Origin: a virus
DNA: 22,823 bases
IMG/VR virus record: IMGVR_UViG_3300044638_001752
Location: 1 to 22,823 of that record
Reading direction: 5' to 3' (one strand)
This document shows, one piece after another, positions 14,674-21,316 of the stretch. A program made the position numbers and the translations under genes. Within the stretch, counting starts at the first letter, position 1. Each line of letters begins with the position of its first letter. The notes beneath the pieces are model-generated. The model was not told the origin of the DNA. It did not search any database and saw nothing but the letters and a program-made list of their open reading frames with translations.

Positions 14674-14927
14674 AGGTATTTCGCCTTTCTTCCTCGCTTC
14701 ATTGGCACGACTGGTTCTTCGATCTCGTCGATCATTTCATCGCGCGGATCGCGGAAAGATAGCGGTAGATCGGTGCCAGCATTTATCTTTACTGTATAAC
14801 CCAGCTCGCGCCAGCTGACAGCGTGTTGAATAGCAGTTGTTTTATCATTATAGTCTAGTTCTAAGCAATGACCTTGGCGTGGTCGCTTGTGATAAAAGAT
14901 TTGTACCGTCCAGTATTGTTTACGCAC
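14670..14927 (-). CDS. Small protein, unknown, GTG start
   Basis: An 85-aa protein starting at GTG 14927 that overlaps the stop of the 33-aa membrane peptide. The N-terminal half (QYWTVQIFYHKRPRQGHC, then AVSWRELGYTVKI) looks like a small alpha/beta domain; the end is a basic RKAKYL tail. No family recognised. Confidence 0.6.
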   Translation of the reverse strand: MRKQYWTVQIFYHKRPRQGHCLELDYNDKTTAIQHAVSWRELGYTVKINAGTDLPLSFRDPRDEMIDEIEEPVVPMKRGRKAKYL

Positions 14928-15021
14928 TTAGAAACCCCAATATAAATCCGATTATGAATGGCAAGGAAGAAATAATCATTAAAGCAATCATTATAATAAA
15001 CAAAAAGATAATTCCTTTCAT
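14920..15021 (-). CDS. 33-aa hydrophobic membrane microprotein
   Basis: ATG 15021 forms a TAATG overlap with the preceding gene, and its stop overlaps the next GTG start. After MKG the peptide is almost entirely hydrophobic (Ile/Leu/Phe/Met) and long enough to span the membrane once, with a Gly-containing second half. Tight coupling on both sides supports expression. The function is unknown. Confidence 0.55.
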   Translation of the reverse strand: MKGIIFLFIIMIALMIISSLPFIIGFILGFLSA

Positions 15022-16106
15022 TACCATACCTTGTAAAGAATAGTGGTATCATTCATGCGACCGTTGGCAGCACGTCCTTCAGTTTTCAACTGCTTGAATT
15101 GACGTTCAGCGTTGATACGAGTATCGATGAGCGGAAGGATGTCAAGCGGTTTACGAAGCTTCTTGATAAGGGATTTGGTTCCGTCAAAGTTGATAATACT
15201 AGTACCTTTGACCGAGAAGCCACCCTCGAGCGCATAGTATAGGGAAAGATCGCGCGTCTTAGTATTGAACGCGACCAGATACTTGGCACCAAGCAGTTTA
15301 GCTGGGTCGATAGAAGCGACGCGGAACTCTGCGTTCTCTTTCTGATACTTCAACTTTCCGATAATCTTTTCGACTTTCGGTGGTTTCTTGGCGCGTGGTT
15401 TGCGAGCAGCAGATTTCGTAACAGCTTTAATCTGTTTGAATTGAGTATTCATGTCAGTCAGCAGTTCAATAGTTTGCTTGACTGCTTTCCAGCTGACGTG
15501 ATTGTAGCCCTCGAGAAGTTGCTCGTCTTCCTTATCGGTCAGTTCGTTAAGTTCTTCTAGCAATAAAGAATACTCAGACGACAGTTCGTCTAGGTGGAAC
15601 TTAGTTGCTTTCATAGCCATCAACGTCTTATAGAAGTCGACTTTAATCTTCTCTCCCGCGAGCGAGCGCGCGATGAGATCGTCCATGAATTCAAGCATTT
15701 CGCTAGGAACAGCTTTCGGCTTGACAACTTTGTTTACGATGATGGGATTACCGTCTTCGTCAAGTTCCGGACGCTTGGAATCTAGGACAGTATCAATACT
15801 TTGTTTGATGGTCGCGTGATACTTCGGATCGATAGTGGATCCGTTCGTGTATAGACGCGCGAGAGATGCGGTGGTCGGAATTATTTTCCGGACCTTACCA
15901 GACACAGCAGAAATGTCATCTTTGCTGTACTTGTTCTTAGTCATGTATCCTACAAGCCACTTCTTGGCATTGTCAGGAGTCCACTGATTGTTAAACCAGT
16001 TGAGTGCACGAACAAATTCCACACCCTCTGGGTTATGGATTACAGGTTCGCCACCAACGGCATCATATTGTTTACGCGGTTTGCGTTTCTTTTCTGGCTG
16101 AGCCAT
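15021..16106 (-). CDS. Conserved marine T4-like phage protein, unknown
   Basis: A 361-aa basic protein. The N-terminal third is Lys-rich, the middle (about 170-225) is helical and charged with coiled-coil character, a basic linker with AARKPRAKKPPK follows, and the C-terminal 110 residues carry KYQKENAEFRVASIDPAK, LVAFNTKTRDLSLYYA, GFSVKGTSIINFDG and LRKPLDILP. That C-terminal domain is one I recall from cyanophage hypothetical proteins. The linker suggests nucleic-acid binding. It has its own early promoter 17 nt upstream and AAAGGA before ATG 16106. Confidence 0.72.
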   Translation of the reverse strand: MAQPEKKRKPRKQYDAVGGEPVIHNPEGVEFVRALNWFNNQWTPDNAKKWLVGYMTKNKYSKDDISAVSGKVRKIIPTTASLARLYTNGSTIDPKYHATIKQSIDTVLDSKRPELDEDGNPIIVNKVVKPKAVPSEMLEFMDDLIARSLAGEKIKVDFYKTLMAMKATKFHLDELSSEYSLLLEELNELTDKEDEQLLEGYNHVSWKAVKQTIELLTDMNTQFKQIKAVTKSAARKPRAKKPPKVEKIIGKLKYQKENAEFRVASIDPAKLLGAKYLVAFNTKTRDLSLYYALEGGFSVKGTSIINFDGTKSLIKKLRKPLDILPLIDTRINAERQFKQLKTEGRAANGRMNDTTILYKVW

Positions 16107-16123
16107 AAATATCCTTTAGAACT

Positions 16124-16152
16124 ATTATACTACGGTTTTGGTTGAAAGTAAA
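16124..16152 (-). promoter_or_regulatory. Early-type promoter (TTTACT-N17-TATAAT)
   Basis: On the minus strand TTTACT (16152-16147), 17 bp, TATAAT (16129-16124). It reads into the long replication operon starting at 16106. Confidence 0.82.
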
Positions 16153-16153
16153 A

Positions 16154-16552
16154 TTATACAACGCTGGCATTTTGCGTATGCTTGCATTGACGGCGAAATT
16201 GAAATCCAGCACAGGTGCACGTCCATCGACCACTTTCGTTAGTGACGTGATATGTGTTTCCTTTGCTTCCTGGAACTTCAATGTGTACGATCTTGGTTTG
16301 TTGAACGACAGGCTTCGTTGCACCTTTAATCATTTTCAGGTCAAAGACATGACGCAGATTAATGATGCGATGACCGAATGGCATGGATTTGTCTGCGAGA
16401 GCAAACTCTGTGTTGCTAATCGGATATGGCGGATTGATAACCTTTCCGCGATAAGTCGTGAATCGGAACTCGTTATCCGAGAACAGATAAGATTCCTTGA
16501 AACTAGTTGTTACCTCGACTTCCGAGGAAATCAATGGCATACGGTCAAACAT
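16154..16552 (-). CDS. SWIM zinc-finger protein
   Basis: A 132-aa protein whose C-terminus holds a SWIM finger: RWTCTCAGFQFRRQCKHTQN, with Cys112, Cys114, Cys123 and His125 (CxC-x8-CxH). SWIM domains bind DNA or proteins. The rest (residues 1-90) has no recognised fold. AAGGAG sits before ATG 16552. It is the first gene of the minus-strand early block, under its own promoter and preceded by three copies of the 14-bp repeat. I recall similar small SWIM proteins in cyanophage genomes, without a known role. Confidence 0.78.
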   Translation of the reverse strand: MFDRMPLISSEVEVTTSFKESYLFSDNEFRFTTYRGKVINPPYPISNTEFALADKSMPFGHRIINLRHVFDLKMIKGATKPVVQQTKIVHIEVPGSKGNTYHVTNESGRWTCTCAGFQFRRQCKHTQNASVV

Positions 16553-16574
16553 AGTATTCTCCTTCCATACAATT

Positions 16575-16602
16575 ATTATACTCCTATAAACCGAGAAGTA
16601 AA
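16575..16602 (-). promoter_or_regulatory. Early-type promoter (TTTACT-N16-TATAAT) of the SWIM gene
   Basis: On the minus strand TTTACT (16602-16597), 16 bp, TATAAT (16580-16575) preceded by GGAG. It directly follows the repeat cluster at 16619-16694. Confidence 0.82.
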
Positions 16603-16618
16603 ATAATAAAACCTTTAT

Positions 16619-16694
16619 AAATCAACGACTTAACAAGGTATAAAAAACCCTTATAAATCAACGACTTATAAGGGTCTTAAAAATCAACGACTTA
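16619..16694 (-). repeat. Three direct copies of the 14-bp TAAGTCGTTGATTT repeat
   Basis: On the minus strand TAAGTCGTTGATTT occurs at 16694-16681, 16668-16655 and 16632-16619, all identical, with start offsets of 26 and 36 bp. Copies 1 and 2 share the longer TTATAAATCAACGACTTA (plus strand). The middle copy is embedded in a perfect hairpin. Two more copies lie at 9505-9585, also just upstream of an early promoter. Confidence 0.92.
16642..16674 (-). terminator. Intrinsic terminator of the lysis-curli-cyclase unit
   Basis: On the minus strand CCCTTATAA (16674-16666), a 9-nt loop, TTATAAGGG (16656-16648), then TTTTTT (16647-16642). Nine perfect pairs and a U-run, 26 bp past the cyclase stop. 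The loop and stem contain the repeated 14-bp sequence. Confidence 0.8.
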
Positions 16695-16699
16695 GCGTA

Positions 16700-18727
16700 T
16701 TATTTGGAAGTCGCTCGGTAAATACCGTCCCAGCCATCTTTTCGCTTCATTCCGCTAATTCGCTCAATCATGATATCATAGTATTCAGCCATCTTTCCAT
16801 CAAAATGGAACTTTAATTGTTCGGCTGTCGCGATCGCAAGTTTGAACTCTTGGTTGTAATAATACTCCAAGAACAATTTGTGTTTATTGATTCCAGCTTT
16901 GTCATCAGGAACAACGGTGAAAATATGTACACCCTCTGTCTTTCCTTTTACCGCAATGTAGTCCAGCTCAATAATCGGGAACTCGTCTTCAACATATTCA
17001 GCAGTTTTTGGACCAATGATTAACTTAACACCATAGGACTTACTTTGTCCTTCTAATCTTGCAGCCAAGTTGACACCGTCGCCCAAGCAAGTATAATCGA
17101 AACGCTGAACAGACCCCATATTACCCACAACAACAACATCAGTGTTAATGCCAAGTCCCATACCAAATGCAGGAATCCCTTCTTTGGATATTTCTTCATT
17201 AAATTTCTCCAGGTCACCTAGCATAGCTAAACCTGTACGCAAAGCATTCTTCGCGTGTTGGGCATCATCAAGAGGAGCATTCCAAAAAGCCATCTGAGCG
17301 TCGCCAATGTATTTGTCTAGCGTACCCTCGTTCTCAATAATCTTCTGTGTCATCGCAGTCATGTAACGATTCATAATTTTAGTCAGACCCTGTACGTCTT
17401 TTCCGTAGTGTTCTGAAATAGTTGTAAAGCCACGAACGTCAGTAAACATAATTGACAGTTCGCGTGATTCGCCACCTAGTTGTAGCAGATCTGGGTTTTC
17501 TTGTAGCTTCTCAACCATCGCTGGTGACAAGTATGTACCGAACTGCTTCTTAATCTGTTGCTTGAGTAGGAAGTTCTCGAGGAACTTAGCAAATGAAGCA
17601 TGAGCGAATATAACAAGCATGCCTAGAACTGGTAGCGAAGCATCAAGTAGCAGATACTCAGTTTTCCAGTAGTGATATGATGCATAACCAAACCCACCAG
17701 CAATTAGAATAACCAACGGAAGAACTAGTTTCATTGGTGCTTTATAAACAGCCAGAATAATTAACAGACCGACGAATAGAATAATAACCAGCTCAAGGAA
17801 GTCAGCGTAGTCAGGGCGAACGATTGTGTTGCCATTCAGAACTGTTTGTAATAGATTAGCCTGAACTTCATGCGGATACATTGAGCCGACAGAAGTAGGA
17901 ACTGGGTTGGCTACACCCTCAGCGGTGACACCCCAGATAAGAAACTTGCCAGCTGTATTTTCAGGTGTGATGTCAGCAGCAGAGATAGAGTCAAACTTAT
18001 TCCAATAAGAAATATAGACAGAGCCATCAGCAGTTGTTTTAATTGGCTCAAACTTAGGAATGCGAACAGCTTCAACACCAGCTTCACCAACTTTCATTTG
18101 ATACGAGATATCACCAGCAGCGACGCGAATAGTTTCAAGCGCAACTGATGGATAGATTTGCTCATTAGCGCCAACGACCATTGGTAGTTTGCGGATTGTA
18201 CCATCAACGTCACCGATAGTAGAGGATACACCTACACCGCTTGACGCTTCAGCTAGAATTGTTACTGGCGGTAGAATACCAGACCAGCTGTTTACATAAT
18301 CAAATGGATTGCCGCCGAGAGTTGCGGTTCCTACGTGTGGACCAAGACCTTCAATAGATTGGTCAGTTGGTGCTGACGAAATGATGGTGGCTCTTCGCGC
18401 GAGCGCGTCCGCGAATACTTGGTCTTTACCGAAGCGATCTTCTTCTGAATAGATAACAGTAAATACGCTGATGCTGTCTTCTGCAGTTCTATCTAAAAGA
18501 TTAGCAAACTTATCGCGCGACCAAGACCATTGACCGTATTCTTTAATTGCTTTCTCGTCGATATTAACCAGTAGAACATCGCTAGACTTAATCTGCTCGT
18601 GGCTACGTTGTAGCGAATCAAAGTAAGTTAGTCGTGTGGCTTCAACCAAGAATGGGTCATAGAAGCGCAGGGCGACCAAGAGTCCGAGTGTAATTAATGC
18701 TAGATACCACTTTGTTAGGAATTTCAT
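16700..18727 (-). CDS. CHASE2-domain class III adenylate cyclase
   Basis: A 675-aa membrane protein. TM1 at about 7-23 is followed by a periplasmic CHASE2 sensor (about 25-300, with VLLVNIDEKAIKEYGQW), three TMs (about 309-328, 332-350, 358-376) and a cytoplasmic class III cyclase domain (about 422-608). Catalytic residues are present: metal Asp430 (MFTDVRGFT) and Asp476 (DKYIGDAQMAFWNAP), purine-binding Lys472, Asn553 and Arg557 (VNLAARLEG). The second purine-specificity position is Thr546 in FDYTCLGD, as in class IIIb adenylate cyclases, so cAMP is the likely product. The start overlaps the FecR stop as ATGA. CHASE2 cyclases paired with FecR proteins are a bacterial arrangement; finding it in a myovirus suggests host acquisition. 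Confidence 0.92.
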   Translation of the reverse strand: MKFLTKWYLALITLGLLVALRFYDPFLVEATRLTYFDSLQRSHEQIKSSDVLLVNIDEKAIKEYGQWSWSRDKFANLLDRTAEDSISVFTVIYSEEDRFGKDQVFADALARRATIISSAPTDQSIEGLGPHVGTATLGGNPFDYVNSWSGILPPVTILAEASSGVGVSSTIGDVDGTIRKLPMVVGANEQIYPSVALETIRVAAGDISYQMKVGEAGVEAVRIPKFEPIKTTADGSVYISYWNKFDSISAADITPENTAGKFLIWGVTAEGVANPVPTSVGSMYPHEVQANLLQTVLNGNTIVRPDYADFLELVIILFVGLLIILAVYKAPMKLVLPLVILIAGGFGYASYHYWKTEYLLLDASLPVLGMLVIFAHASFAKFLENFLLKQQIKKQFGTYLSPAMVEKLQENPDLLQLGGESRELSIMFTDVRGFTTISEHYGKDVQGLTKIMNRYMTAMTQKIIENEGTLDKYIGDAQMAFWNAPLDDAQHAKNALRTGLAMLGDLEKFNEEISKEGIPAFGMGLGINTDVVVVGNMGSVQRFDYTCLGDGVNLAARLEGQSKSYGVKLIIGPKTAEYVEDEFPIIELDYIAVKGKTEGVHIFTVVPDDKAGINKHKLFLEYYYNQEFKLAIATAEQLKFHFDGKMAEYYDIMIERISGMKRKDGWDGIYRATSK

Positions 18728-19815
18728 TTCTTCTGCCTTATAATAATTGTATTGCTGTCACCACCATTGATGACCACATTGAACTCTTTACCATCAAGAT
18801 TAAAGATAATGTTGTAAGCTGTTTTCTCATCAAGCACTAATTTAATCTTTCCGTTGTTATCCTTAGATATAGTTATAATATCTTTATTTAATACTGTTAG
18901 CAAACCTGTCTGCGCGTCAAGTCCGATATCTGTACCTGTAATTTCAGCAGCAGTGCGAACCTCACCCAACTTCGCTTCTTGTAACTTATCTACTTCAATC
19001 ATAACTGGGATAATGTCAGCCAGATAATCTACTTCAAGATAGTTAATGTCAATATCATTAAACTCTAGCGCGTCTCTTTCTTGTTCGATTGCTAGGTAGT
19101 CTACGTCAAGTTCGTTGTAAGCAAGCGCATCTTCCTCTAGTATCATCTCATCTTCTTCCTGCTCTACTACTTTAGGAGGATTAACAATAAGCATATTGTT
19201 GATCTGGTCTAAGGAAAGGTCGAGGATGGCTGGTTTAGTTGGAGCTGAGTCGCTCGAGAATGCAACGGTTGACTGCATAGATTTGTTTAGTACCACCGAG
19301 CCACCGTTGGTAGCAACTAAGATTTCACCAGATGGTGCACCGTTCTCATCGGGGAGAAGGATTACTAAACTACGACCGAGTTCGTCGACGGTGATTGTGA
19401 AGTCTGTACCGCGAACTGCGATCTGTGATGTGGGTGTTTTAATTGATACATTTTTCTTATCAATTTTATTCATTTTCCCAGTAGCAAATCTGGCTGTCCC
19501 ACTTGCGAAGTTGACAGCCAATTTGCCTTTACTTGGATTAGGATCGTAAACGAATTCATCTATTACGACTTTACTCTGTTCGGTGACTCGAAGTATCGAG
19601 CCATCTAGGAAATCGATCTTCATACGACCATTTCCTGTTCTTACGTCATCACGCATCTCGATTCCCAGCTGTAATTTAGCTGGGAGCGGAGTCTTTCTTA
19701 CAACTGAACCTGTTCCCTTCAGCTCGGTGATTGAACCAATCTTAGACTCAGCAGCCAGAGGTGCCAGTGTTAGACTGATAAACACAAATGGTAGAAGGAG
19801 TTTGTGCAGTTCCAC
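18724..19815 (-). CDS. Exported FecR-domain protein
   Basis: A 363-aa protein from GTG 19815, the only start that includes the whole signal peptide (LLLPFVFISLTLAPLAA, cut near 22). The FecR domain (about 25-185) shows GSITELKGTGSVVRKT, MRDDVRTGNGRMKIDFLDGS, and TPTSQIAVRGTDFTI at 128-142, the hallmark of periplasmic FecR-type domains. Residues 215-270 are very acidic and contain an imperfect repeat (DALAYNELDVDYLAIE / DALEFNDIDINYLEVD). The C-terminal 80 residues form a further beta-rich domain. Being periplasmic and translationally coupled to the CHASE2 cyclase, it probably senses or scaffolds the input to that cyclase. Its first 68 nt overlap the curlin-like gene. Confidence 0.85.
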   Translation of the reverse strand: MELHKLLLPFVFISLTLAPLAAESKIGSITELKGTGSVVRKTPLPAKLQLGIEMRDDVRTGNGRMKIDFLDGSILRVTEQSKVVIDEFVYDPNPSKGKLAVNFASGTARFATGKMNKIDKKNVSIKTPTSQIAVRGTDFTITVDELGRSLVILLPDENGAPSGEILVATNGGSVVLNKSMQSTVAFSSDSAPTKPAILDLSLDQINNMLIVNPPKVVEQEEDEMILEEDALAYNELDVDYLAIEQERDALEFNDIDINYLEVDYLADIIPVMIEVDKLQEAKLGEVRTAAEITGTDIGLDAQTGLLTVLNKDIITISKDNNGKIKLVLDEKTAYNIIFNLDGKEFNVVINGGDSNTIIIRQKK

Positions 19816-20464
19816 TAGTTGTACTCTCTATGGTGATTGAGTTGGTTTCAGTTGCGCCAGCCTGTGTAATGTTGAAGTTTGTATAATCGCCAGTGTGGTC
19901 GATGTTTACGCTATGTCCAGCAAAACCAGTTGCGCTTGTTGTTACGTTATTGTAATTACCAACCATTGTGATGGTGCTTTCAGCATTCTCTGAGTTTACA
20001 GTAGCATTGAAGTTATTGTAATCACCAGTAATATCCCATGTGAAAGTAGAACCGTCAGCCACATCAGCTGTACCAACATTCATTAGCAGAGTATTATTTC
20101 CGCCAGTGATATTAATGTCATACTCTGTGTCGTCTGCACTAAACGAACCGTTCGGGTTGTTGTTTAATGTAATTTCGTTATTATCGCCATATCCTAAAAT
20201 GCTTGCTAGGATACCGTTGCCATATAACCAACCATATAGCGAGTTGTTATTACCAGTTTGTGTTATGGTAATATCTTGTTGGTTGCCGTTAAAGTAAAAC
20301 GGTGTTTGACCGTCATCAGAACCTATGGTGTTATTTTCACCAGTTTGTTCCATGACAATTGTAGCCTGTTGACCAACCTGATTAATATAAATCTGGTTGT
20401 CACTAGCTTGACCCAATACTGTACCTGTCATCAAAAGCATCACGAAGAAGATGGCGTTCTTCAT
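19748..20464 (-). CDS. Curlin-like (CsgA/B-type) secreted amyloid repeat protein
   Basis: A 238-aa protein with a signal peptide (about 1-20, ending VLGQA). The mature part is Asn/Gln/Thr/Gly-rich with almost no Lys/Arg. A repeated G-x-x-N pattern recurs with Gly at about residues 31, 42, 71, 93, 121, 147, 169, 192 and 203, mostly 22-29 apart, for example EQTGENNTI, TQTGNNNSL, NITGGNNTL, DITGDYNNF and MVGNYNNVT. This matches curlin strand-loop-strand repeats, though it is degenerate compared with E. coli CsgA. The end has two cysteines (TICVYQSNTGTSGC). It lies directly after CsgG in the operon, so it is the probable substrate of the CsgG/CsgF pore. No separate CsgB nucleator is seen. Confidence 0.78.
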   Translation of the reverse strand: MKNAIFFVMLLMTGTVLGQASDNQIYINQVGQQATIVMEQTGENNTIGSDDGQTPFYFNGNQQDITITQTGNNNSLYGWLYGNGILASILGYGDNNEITLNNNPNGSFSADDTEYDINITGGNNTLLMNVGTADVADGSTFTWDITGDYNNFNATVNSENAESTITMVGNYNNVTTSATGFAGHSVNIDHTGDYTNFNITQAGATETNSITIESTTSGTAQTPSTICVYQSNTGTSGC

Positions 20465-20476
20465 TTACTTTTCCTT

Positions 20477-21316
20477 TTATTTGAATTGCCAGTATCCTTT
20501 CGCCTTACCATTTTTGATAAGTTGTAACACTGCTTCTTCTATTGCTTTTTGCGTTGCGATGTTTACAGACTCGTTTTGAGCTGTTCCGTTTTCAACTTCA
20601 ACGAGTGCCGTTCCTGCTTCTACGAAACGAAACACATCCTGCGAGTATCCTACCGACAGAATTGTCTTAGTTGAAATGACATCTATAAGAACTTCGCCTG
20701 TCGCAACCGAAACCAAACGAAGTGAAACTGTAACTGTATCTTTGACATAGCGTTTGGACGCACCGATACCCAAGTATCTTGCACCAGCACCGCCTGTCAT
20801 CGTGTTAGTATCATAACCAACAACTCCACCCTCTATGATTAAACCAGCAAAGAGCAGTGGTGGCAGTTTATTTATACCTTCGCCCTCGTAAGACTCACGA
20901 GTAGACTTAATAAGCTGGCGTTCTTTAGAAAGATTTTCTAATCCTTTGCGCTCTACTACTTGGAACACTTCGCCATAGCCAGCACCGCGAAGAGCGCGAA
21001 TTAGAAACACCTCTGGGGCTTGCGTTACAGCAGTCGAAAACGAAGATAGGTTTTCGCTAGGTTTGCGCTGACCTGTTAAATCAGCAAACGAATAGATCGC
21101 GATCGTCGGCTTCTGGACCACAGGTGGCAGATCTCTGAGTTCTCTATTGAAGACGAACTCTTGAATCTCAGCTTGGTCGATCTTCTGTATATGTAATCCG
21201 TTAAACTTTTCTGATGTCTCTACCACTTTTCCGCCAGCAGCGTGTAGTGTATAGCAACCAGTTAAATTAACCGAAGCAACAGAAACCGCTAATAGGAATA
21301 GTGACGCTCGTAACAT
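20477..21316 (-). CDS. csgG: Curli secretion lipoprotein channel CsgG
   Basis: A 279-aa lipoprotein (E. coli CsgG: 277 aa). The signal peptide ends in the lipobox LTGC with acylated Cys21. Diagnostic segments are ELRDLPPVVQKPTIAIYSFAD (62-82), FQVVERKGLENLSKERQLI, LLFAGLIIEGGVVGYDTN, TGGAGARYLGIGASKRYVKD, VSLRLVSVATGEVL and ISTKTILSVG, each closely matching the E. coli protein. CsgG forms a nonameric outer-membrane pore that exports curlin. Its first 50 nt overlap the csgF end. The set csgF-csgG-curlin is a minimal type VIII secretion system; csgE, csgC and csgD are not in the window. Confidence 0.95.
   Translation of the reverse strand: MLRASLFLLAVSVASVNLTGCYTLHAAGGKVVETSEKFNGLHIQKIDQAEIQEFVFNRELRDLPPVVQKPTIAIYSFADLTGQRKPSENLSSFSTAVTQAPEVFLIRALRGAGYGEVFQVVERKGLENLSKERQLIKSTRESYEGEGINKLPPLLFAGLIIEGGVVGYDTNTMTGGAGARYLGIGASKRYVKDTVTVSLRLVSVATGEVLIDVISTKTILSVGYSQDVFRFVEAGTALVEVENGTAQNESVNIATQKAIEEAVLQLIKNGKAKGYWQFK

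Noticed and set aside
16142-16606. 154-aa plus-strand ORF opposite the SWIM gene
   Set aside because: The opposite frame carries a clear SWIM motif and promoter; this one has neither motif nor promoter.
16619-16694. Repeats as a CRISPR array or prophage attachment sites
   Set aside because: Units are only 14 bp with unequal spacing and no cas genes; no integrase or tRNA fragment is seen, and the phage type is lytic.
20869-20876. Exact TATAAATA on the minus strand inside csgG
   Set aside because: Within coding sequence and over 400 bp from the next gene start, with no supporting context.
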